This document shows, one piece after another, positions 16,465-23,600 of a stretch of 64,000 nucleotides of DNA. Within the stretch, counting starts at the first letter, position 1. Every line of letters starts with the position of its first letter. The stretch covers positions 3,741,501 through 3,805,500 of the forward strand of contig NZ_CP121668.1 of the NCBI RefSeq assembly GCF_029714425.1. The letters are read 5' to 3'. A program made the translations under genes and the position numbers. This DNA comes from Bradyrhizobium sp. CB2312 (GTDB lineage: Bacteria; Pseudomonadota; Alphaproteobacteria; Rhizobiales; Xanthobacteraceae). A model generated the notes under the pieces. The model was not told the origin of the DNA. It did no database searches and saw only the letters and a list, made by a program, of their open reading frames with translations.

Positions 16465-17429
16465 ACCAGGCTGCCGTCGTAACGAAGCCCGTGGTTGCGG
16501 TCGTGTGCCAGCAGCAGCGGGCCGTCGAGATCGACGAAGCGGGCCTGTGGCGTCACCAGCGTGGCGGGGGCCATCGACAGCGAGGTCGCGACCATGCAGC
16601 CGATCATGATCTCGAAGCCGAGCGCCTGCGCGGCGTCCGCCATCGCCAGCGCCTCGGTGAGGCCGCCGGTCTTGTCGAGCTTGATGTTCACGGCGTCGTA
16701 GCGATCGCGTAAGGGTGCGAGCGAACCACGGTCATGCACGCTTTCGTCGGCGCAGACCGCGAGCGGCCGCTTGATCCGCGCCAGCGCGTGGTCCCGGCCT
16801 GCCGGCAAGGGCTGCTCCACGAGCGTGACGCCGGCGGCGGCACAGGCCGCGAGGTTGGCTTCCAGATTGGCCTCGGCCCAGGCCTCGTTGGCATCGACGA
16901 TCAGCTCAGACTCCGGGGCGGCCTTGCGGACGGCCGCGATCCGCGCGGCATCGCCCTCGCCGCCGAGCTTGATCTTGAGCAGGGGCCGGTGCGCGGCCTT
17001 GGCGGCTGCCGCCGCCATCGTCTCGGGCGCACCCAACGAAATCGTGAAGGCGGTGGTGCGCTCGCCCGGCGAGGGGCGGCCGAGCAGGCTCCAGGCCCGC
17101 AATCCGGCCTGTTTGGCTTCCAGATCGATGAAGGCGCAGTCCAGGGCGTTGCGGGCTGCGCCAGGCTTCATGGCGGCCTGGAGGGCCTCCCGGTCGAGGC
17201 CGCCCCGGACCGCGTCCTCCATGGCCTGGATCGCGGCCAGCGTCGCCTCGGGGGTCTCGCCATAGCGGGGATAGGGCACGCACTCGCCGCGGCCGGTCAG
17301 GCCGTCCCGGCTCACCTCGGCCACGACGGTGACGGCCTCGGTCTTGGCGCCCCGGCTGATGGTGAAACTGCCGGCAATCGGAAAGCGCTCGATTTGCGAC
17401 CTAAGTGCCGGAACTTTGCTGGAAGTCAT
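16434..17429 (-). CDS. dgcA: Dipeptide epimerase / N-acetyl-D-Glu racemase-like enolase-superfamily enzyme
   Basis: This 331-residue enzyme belongs to the muconate-lactonizing subgroup of the enolase superfamily. The catalytic K-x-K is at 152-154 (LLKIKLGG). The metal ligands are in IVDANEAW, LVEQPL and CADES, and the second catalytic lysine is in VNIKLDKTGG. The EPIM signature places it with L-Ala-D/L-Glu epimerases, now often called DgcA. It probably acts in murein peptide or N-acyl amino acid recycling in the cytoplasm. The start is the ATG at 17429. The gene is divergent from the mla operon. Confidence 0.83.
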   Translation of the reverse strand: MTSSKVPALRSQIERFPIAGSFTISRGAKTEAVTVVAEVSRDGLTGRGECVPYPRYGETPEATLAAIQAMEDAVRGGLDREALQAAMKPGAARNALDCAFIDLEAKQAGLRAWSLLGRPSPGERTTAFTISLGAPETMAAAAAKAAHRPLLKIKLGGEGDAARIAAVRKAAPESELIVDANEAWAEANLEANLAACAAAGVTLVEQPLPAGRDHALARIKRPLAVCADESVHDRGSLAPLRDRYDAVNIKLDKTGGLTEALAMADAAQALGFEIMIGCMVATSLSMAPATLVTPQARFVDLDGPLLLAHDRNHGLRYDGSLVYPPESSLWG

Positions 17430-17563
17430 TTTGAACTCTGGCGAAATCTGAACCTGCTAGTTACCTCTAGCAACTAACAATGGCCAGTTGGGGATACCTT
17501 CTCTAGGTAAGGGCGCGTGCGCAACCATCTGATTTTCTCCGCCCCGGCACGGGAGCGGACATC

Positions 17564-18697
17564 TTGAACGGCGATCCCAAGCTGGAGCGGATTGCCAAAG
17601 GCAACGCGCTGGCCCTCTGCGCCACCGGAACCTGGACCGCGAGCTTCGCGCCGGTCCTGGAGCGGATGGTGGCCGACGCCGAGAAGCTCGCCGGCGGCCC
17701 GCAAAGCATCTTCATCGACGTCTCCGAGGTCGCCAAGCTCGACACCTTCGGCGCCTGGCTGATCGAGCGGCTGCGCCGCAGCCTGACCCAAGGCGCGGTC
17801 GAGGCGCAGATCGCAGGGCTCTCGGCCAATTATTCCAGCCTCGTCGACGAGGTCCGGCGGGTCAGGGCAACGCCCGTGATCGAGACCTCAACGATCACCA
17901 TCACCGGCATGCTGGAGCAGATCGGCCGCGCCGTGTCCGGCCTTGGCGGCACGGTGTCCGGCCTCATCGACATGCTCGGCGCTGTGCTCGCCGCAGGCTT
18001 CCGCGTGCTGATCCATCCGCGCTCGTTCCGTCTGACCTCGACCGTGCACCACATGGAGCAGGTGTGCTGGCGCGCGGTGCCGATCATCGTGCTGATCACC
18101 TTCCTGATCGGCTGCATCATCGCCCAGCAGGGCATCTTCCATTTCCGCCGCTTCGGCGCCGACATCTTCGTCGTCGACATGCTCGGCGTGCTGGTGCTGC
18201 GCGAGATCGGCGTGCTGCTGGTCGCGATCATGGTCGCGGGCCGCTCGGGCAGCGCCTACACCGCCGAGCTCGGCTCGATGAAGATGCGCGAGGAGATCGA
18301 CGCGTTGCGCACCATGGGCTTCGACCCGATCGAGGTGCTGGTGCTGCCGCGCATGCTGGCGCTGGTGCTGGCGCTGCCGATCCTCGCCTTCCTCGGCGCG
18401 ATGGCCGCGCTCTATGGCGGCGGACTCGTTGCCTGGCTGTATGGCGGCGTCGATCCCGAGGCTTTCCTGCTGCGGTTGCGCGATGCCATCTCGATCGATC
18501 ATTTCATCGTCGGCATCGTCAAAGCACCTGTCATGGCCGCGGTGATCGGCATCGTCGCCTGCGTCGAAGGGCTCGCCGTGCAGGGCAGCGCGGAATCGCT
18601 CGGACAGCACACCACGGCCTCGGTGGTGAAGGGCATCTTCTTCGTCATCGTCATGGACGGCGTGTTCGCCATCTTCTTCGCCTCGATCGGGATGTGA
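17564..18697 (+). CDS. mlaE: MlaE-type ABC transporter permease with N-terminal STAS domain
   Basis: The 377-residue protein fuses a STAS domain (about residues 5-105, with SIFIDVSEVAKLDTFGAWLIERL) to a MlaE permease (about 130-375) with five to six membrane helices. The permease includes the conserved LREIGVLLVAIMVAGRSGSAYTAELGSMKMREEIDALRTMG segment. With MlaF and MlaD it forms a phospholipid transporter of the inner membrane, thought to keep the outer leaflet of the outer membrane free of phospholipids. The start codon is a TTG at 17564 with GGGAG about 8 bases upstream. STAS usually acts as MlaB, which here would be fused in rather than separate. It is followed directly by mlaF. Confidence 0.87.
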   Translation: MNGDPKLERIAKGNALALCATGTWTASFAPVLERMVADAEKLAGGPQSIFIDVSEVAKLDTFGAWLIERLRRSLTQGAVEAQIAGLSANYSSLVDEVRRVRATPVIETSTITITGMLEQIGRAVSGLGGTVSGLIDMLGAVLAAGFRVLIHPRSFRLTSTVHHMEQVCWRAVPIIVLITFLIGCIIAQQGIFHFRRFGADIFVVDMLGVLVLREIGVLLVAIMVAGRSGSAYTAELGSMKMREEIDALRTMGFDPIEVLVLPRMLALVLALPILAFLGAMAALYGGGLVAWLYGGVDPEAFLLRLRDAISIDHFIVGIVKAPVMAAVIGIVACVEGLAVQGSAESLGQHTTASVVKGIFFVIVMDGVFAIFFASIGM

Positions 18698-18699
18698 CG

Positions 18700-19482
18700 A
18701 TGGCGCAAGAAATCCAAAACGCTGTTCAAAATCCCATCATCCGCGTCCGCGACATCACCGTGCAATTCGGATCGACGCGCGTGCTCGACGGCCTCAACCT
18801 CGACGTCAAGCGCGGCGAGATTTTGGGCTTCGTCGGCCCCTCGGGCGCGGGTAAGTCCGTGCTGACGCGCACCATCATTGGCCTCGTGCCGAAGGTCGCG
18901 GGCTCCATCGAGGTGTTCGGCGTCGACCTCGATTCCTCCAGCACCTCGCAGCGGCGCAATGTCGAGCGGCGCTGGGGCGTGCTGTTCCAGCAGGGCGCGC
19001 TGTTCTCCTCGCTCACCGTGCGGCAGAACATCCAGTTCCCGATGCGCGAATATCTTCGCGTCTCGCAGCGGTTGATGGACGAGATCACCATGGCCAAGCT
19101 CACCATGGTCGGCCTCAAGCCTGAGGTCGCCGAGCGCTTCCCGTCGGAACTCTCGGGCGGCATGATCAAGCGCGTGGCGCTGGCCCGGGCGCTGTCGCTC
19201 GACCCGGACCTCGTGTTCCTGGACGAGCCGACCTCGGGCCTCGACCCGATCGGCGCCGGCGATTTTGACGAGCTGGTGAGGACGCTCCAGCGCACTTTGG
19301 GGCTCACGGTTTTCATGGTAACGCACGACCTCGATAGCCTTTACACAGCATGTGACCGCATCGCCGTTTTAGGGAACGGTAAGATCATTGCTGCAGGGTC
19401 GATGGCCGACATGCAGGCCTCGCAGCATCCCTGGCTGAGGCAGTATTTCCATGGCAAGCGCGCCCGCGCGGTCATGGGTTGA
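18700..19482 (+). CDS. mlaF: MlaF-type ABC transporter ATP-binding protein
   Basis: The 260-residue ATPase has the Walker A GPSGAGKS near residue 47, the Q-loop, the signature LSGGMIKRVALARAL, the Walker B DPDLVFLDEPTSGLDP and the H-loop VTHDLDS. It drives lipid transport by MlaE and MlaD. The ATG at 18700 lies two bases after the mlaE stop, which implies translational coupling. The longer in-frame sequence upstream is the mlaE coding region read in another frame. Confidence 0.9.
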   Translation: MAQEIQNAVQNPIIRVRDITVQFGSTRVLDGLNLDVKRGEILGFVGPSGAGKSVLTRTIIGLVPKVAGSIEVFGVDLDSSSTSQRRNVERRWGVLFQQGALFSSLTVRQNIQFPMREYLRVSQRLMDEITMAKLTMVGLKPEVAERFPSELSGGMIKRVALARALSLDPDLVFLDEPTSGLDPIGAGDFDELVRTLQRTLGLTVFMVTHDLDSLYTACDRIAVLGNGKIIAAGSMADMQASQHPWLRQYFHGKRARAVMG

Positions 19483-19511
19483 GTAGCTGGGTTGAGTAGC
19501 CGGAGCACCTG

Positions 19512-20381
19512 ATGGAAACGCGGGCGAATTACGTATTGATCGGGTCGTTCACGCTGGCGGTGATCGCCGCGGCGATCGGCTTTGTGCTGTGGTTCCAGTC
19601 GCTGCACACCACCAAGCAGCGCAGCCCGCTGCGTGTCGTGTTCGAGGGCCCCGCCGCGGGCCTGCGCAACGGCGGCAGCGTCAACTTCAACGGTATCCGG
19701 GTGGGTGAGGTGGTCTCGGTGAAGCTGGACAATCCGCGGCGGGTTGTCGCACTCGCCATGGTCGAGAACAACGCCCCGATCCGCAAGGACACGCTCGTCG
19801 GCCTCGAATTCCAGGGCCTGACGGGTGTGGCCGCAATCTCGCTCAAGGGCGGCGAGGAGGCGGCACCGCCGCCGCCGCTCGACGAGGACGGCATCCCCAC
19901 GCTGACGGCCGACCCCAACAAGCTCCAGGACGTCACCGAGGCGATCCGCGCCACGCTGCAGAACATCAACAAGATCGTCGCCGACAATCAGGAGTCGGTG
20001 AAGAACTCGCTGAAGAATCTGGAGACCTTCACCAATTCGCTCGCGCGCAACTCCGAGAAGATCGACAGCGTGATGGCCAAGGTCGACGGCGTGATGCTCA
20101 AAGCCGACAATCTCATGCTCGGCCTCAACACGCTGGCCGGCGGCAAGGACGGCGGCGAGCTGTTCCTGGCGGTGAAGTCGATCCGCGAGCTCGCCGAGGA
20201 TTTCGACAAGCGCTCCGGCGCGCTGATGACGGACGGCCGCCGCACGCTCGGCGACATCAGCCGCGCCGTGAACAATTTCGACCGCAACCCGACCCGCGTG
20301 CTGTTCGGCGCCAGCAACTCATCGCAAGCCGCCCCGCCGCCCGAGCCGCCGAAGCCGGTAGCGGCGCCGAGGCGCCAGTAG
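19512..20381 (+). CDS. mlaD: MlaD/MCE-family lipid-binding protein
   Basis: The 289-residue protein has an N-terminal membrane anchor (about residues 8-27) and a MCE domain (about 35-120) with FEGPAAGLRNGGSVNFNGIRVGEV. A long helical region with repeated NxE/K segments follows, then a Pro-rich C-terminus. It is the periplasmic lipid-carrying subunit of the Mla system. The start at 19512 has GGAG upstream. No mlaC, mlaA or mlaB gene follows in this window. Confidence 0.87.
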   Translation: METRANYVLIGSFTLAVIAAAIGFVLWFQSLHTTKQRSPLRVVFEGPAAGLRNGGSVNFNGIRVGEVVSVKLDNPRRVVALAMVENNAPIRKDTLVGLEFQGLTGVAAISLKGGEEAAPPPPLDEDGIPTLTADPNKLQDVTEAIRATLQNINKIVADNQESVKNSLKNLETFTNSLARNSEKIDSVMAKVDGVMLKADNLMLGLNTLAGGKDGGELFLAVKSIRELAEDFDKRSGALMTDGRRTLGDISRAVNNFDRNPTRVLFGASNSSQAAPPPEPPKPVAAPRRQ

Positions 20382-20405
20382 GCGTGTAGTCCGCCGAGTT
20401 CTCCT

Positions 20406-20492
20406 CGTCATTGCGAGCGAAGCGAAGCAATCCAGACTGTCTCAGCGGAAGCAGTCTGGATTGCTTCGTCGCTTCGCTCCTCGCAATGACGA
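20406..20492. repeat. Palindromic element, CGTCATTGCGAG / AGCGAAGCAATCCAGA family, full copy
   Basis: Long inverted arms read CGTCATTGCGAGCGAAGC on the left and end CGCAATGACG on the right, with the AGCAATCCAGA core arms inside. It is the same family as 43382-43461 and the truncated 13702-13751. It lies just downstream of mlaD. Confidence 0.85.
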
Positions 20493-20529
20493 GTTTGTGG
20501 AGATCGCGCAATTTCCCAATGCGCAGCCC

Positions 20530-20607
20530 GTAGCCCGGATGGAGCGCAAGCGTAATCCGGGGTTCTTCGCTTGGCCCCCGAATTCCGCCGCGCTCCATGC
20601 GGGCTAC
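20530..20607. repeat. Palindromic element, GTAGCCCGGATGGAGCG family
   Basis: The left arm GTAGCCCGGATGGAGCG (20530-20546) and right arm CGCTCCATGCGGGCTAC (20591-20607) are inverted copies with one mismatch. I recognise this as a second dispersed repeat type of Bradyrhizobium-like genomes. It sits between mlaD and the growth-pole-ring-like gene, next to the other repeat. Confidence 0.75.
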
Positions 20608-20632
20608 GAGCGCAATGACGCGCTTAAACAAA

Positions 20633-20656
20633 AACGGAGGCCGAGAGGCCTCCGTT
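20633..20656 (-). terminator. Intrinsic terminator of the growth-pole-ring-like gene
   Basis: A 10-bp stem (AACGGAGGCC with its complement) closes a GAGA tetraloop. On the minus strand the stem is followed by a T-rich run (reading through plus positions 20632-20626), as expected for an intrinsic terminator. It lies 30 bases past the stop of the gene that ends at 20686. Confidence 0.75.
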
Positions 20657-20685
20657 GTCATTCGCTATTCGTTGCTTCCCGCCGC

Positions 20686-23600
20686 TTACCCGAGCCGGCC
20701 CGCCGCGTGCGCCAGCAGCGTGTACACCAGACCCGTCTCCGAGGTCAGGTGGCTGCGCAGCTCCTGCGGGCCGCGGCCGTCGCGGGCGACTTCGTCGAGC
20801 AGGCGTTCGAACTCGGCGACGTAGCGGTCGACCGTGCCCTTGAAGTTGCGGTCGGCGCGATACTTGCGGGCGACCTCGTCAAAGGCCTTCTGGCCGGCGG
20901 GCGTGTACAGGCGCTTGGTGAAGGCCTTGTTCTCGCCGCGCTGGTAGCGGTCCCACATCTCGGCGGCGAGGTTCCGGTCCATCAGCCGGCCGATGTCGAG
21001 CGAAAGCGATTCCAGCGGATTGCTGCTGCTCTGTGACGCCTGCGGCTGCTGCGCAGGTGCAGCGCGGCCACGGGGAGCCTCTCGGCCGTTCGGTGCGCCC
21101 TGGTTGGCGTCGGTGCGGTTGAGCAGGTCCGACAGCCAGCCGTCACGGCCCTGGTCGTTGCTGGAAGGCGCGACCGACGGCGCTTCGGTGCGGCGCGAGG
21201 GGGCGGGCATGCCGAGGTCCGGCGGCGGCAGCGTCGAGGCGCTGCCGGTGTCGCGCATGCGCGTCTCGGTGCCGCGACCGCCCGCGCTTGCCATGATCGG
21301 CTCTTCCTGGCGCTGGACGGCGACGGAGGCGCGGCCCGTCGTCGAGACGTCGAGACCACGGCCGTGCTGGGCCACGATGCGGTTGAGCTCGGCGAGCGCC
21401 TCGATCTGGTCGACGATCACCTTGCGCATCTGCGCAGTGCTCTCGGCGGCCTCCTGCGGCATCTCGAGCACGCCACGGCGCAGCTCGTTGCGGGTGGCTT
21501 CGAGTTCGTTGTGCATCTCGAACGCCATCTGCTTCATGCTGGACACGAGGTTGGTGAACTTCTCGGTCGACTGCTTGAACATCGCATCCGCCTCGTCGGT
21601 GGTCTGGCGGTAGATGTCGTGCATGGCCTCGATGGTCTGCCGATGCTCCTCTTCGGAGGCCACGCGCACCGCCTCGAACTGACGGGTGATCGCAGCCGAG
21701 CCTGCGCCGGCGGTCTCGGCGACGACGCGGGCGATGTCGCGGGCACGCTCCTCGGCGGCGGCCAGCGATTCGTCGAGCAGGCCGGTGAAGCGCGACAGCC
21801 GCTGGTCGAGATCGGCCGTGCGCAGGTCGATCGTGGTGACGAGCGATTCCAGCGCCTGCTTGCGTTCGGCGAGCGAGGCGGTGGTGTTCTTGTTGCTCTG
21901 CTCGACGACCTGGGCGGCGTCGACGAGCGCCTTGCCGTGCGCGTCGAACTGGGTCGACAGCTCGCCGAGGTCCTGCAGCGCCTTCGTGGTCTTGCTGTTG
22001 AAGACGTTGAGCTGGTCTTCCAGGTTCTGCGTCGCCGCGCCGTTGCGCGAGGTGACGTCGTTCATCGCCGAGACGAAGTCGGCGACACGCGTCACCAGCG
22101 CCCGCTCGAGCGAGTTGAGGTTGTCGTGCGCACCGGTCAGCACCTCCTGGAGCAGGATGTTGCCTTCGCGCAGGCGCTCGAACAGGGCGACCGTGTCGGT
22201 GCGCAGGATCTTGCTGGTCTCCTGCATCTCGGTGACGGCCGCGATCGAGACCTGGCGCGACTGGTCGATCGCCGCGCGCGAGGCCTGCTCGAGGTCCTTG
22301 AGCGACTTGCCGACCGCGCCGGTGGCGATCTCGCTCGCCGCGTTGATGGTGCGGGCGACCTCCGAGCCGTTGCCCATCATGGTCTGCGAGAAGGCGTGGC
22401 CGCGCGTCTCGATCGACTTCAGCGCGTCGGAGGTGACGCGGTCGATGTCGAGCGTGAGCTGGCTGGTCTTCGAGCCGATCGCGTCGACCAGCGCACCGCG
22501 CTTGGCGTCGATCATGTTCGACAGACGGTCGGCCTGCTGCTGCACGTAGGTGACGATCTCATCGGTCTTGCCGGTCATGGCCTGGCCGAAGCTGCTCGAG
22601 GCGGCGAGCACCGAGCGCTCGACGTCGGCCGAGCTCGACTTGACCCGCGAGCTCGCCTCGTTGGAGGCGGAGATCAGCGCGTTCTGGGCGTTGAGCGCGC
22701 TGCTCTGGATGTCGCTGGTCGCATTCGCGGTGGCCGCGCTCAGCGCGCGCTCGATCTCGGTCGAGATCGTGCGGATCTGGCTCGCGGCATCCGCCGAGGT
22801 CGAGGTCAGCGAGGTCTGCGCCTCACGCGCGCTGTTGAGGATGGTCGAGGCGGTGTCGGCGCCGACCGCGGTCAGCGTGCGCTCGATGTCCGTGGTCAGC
22901 GACTTGATCTGGCTCGCCGCATCGGTCGATGCGGAGATCAGCGTGCCCTGGGCCTCGCGCACGCCGCTGGTCAGCGCTTCGATGGTGGCGCCGCCGGCGG
23001 TCGCCAGCGCGCGCTGCATCTCGGCCGCGAGCGAGCGGACCTGGCTGGTCTGCTCGGCGGAGACCGAGAGCAGGGTGCTCTGGGCGTCGCGGGCGCTCGT
23101 GGTGATCGTCTCGGCGGTGGTCTGGCCGACCTGCGAGAGCGAGCGATGCACTTCGGCCGCGAGCGACTTGACCTGGCTCGCCGCGTCCGACGACGCGGTG
23201 ACCAGCATGTTCTGCGCTTCGCGAGCGCCTGCAGTGATGGTTTCGGCGGTGGTCGTGCCGGCCATCGAGAGCGAGCGCTGTACTTCGGCCGTGAGCGATT
23301 TGACCTGATTTGCCGCGTCCGCCGATCCGGCAATGAGCGTGTTCTGGGCCTCGCGAGCGCCGGTCGTGAGGATCTCGGCCGTCGAGGTGCCGGCCATCGT
23401 AAGCGAACGCTGCACGTCGGAGGACAGCGCCTTGATCTGGTTGGCAGTCTCGGTGGAGGCCGCAATCAGCGCGCTCTGCGCATCGCGGGCCCCGGCTGTG
23501 ATCGATTCGGCGGTGGTGGTGCCCGCCAGCGACAGCGAGCGCTGCACGTCGGCAGTGAGCGTCTTGACGTGGTTGGCCGCGTCCGAAGACGCCGTGACGA

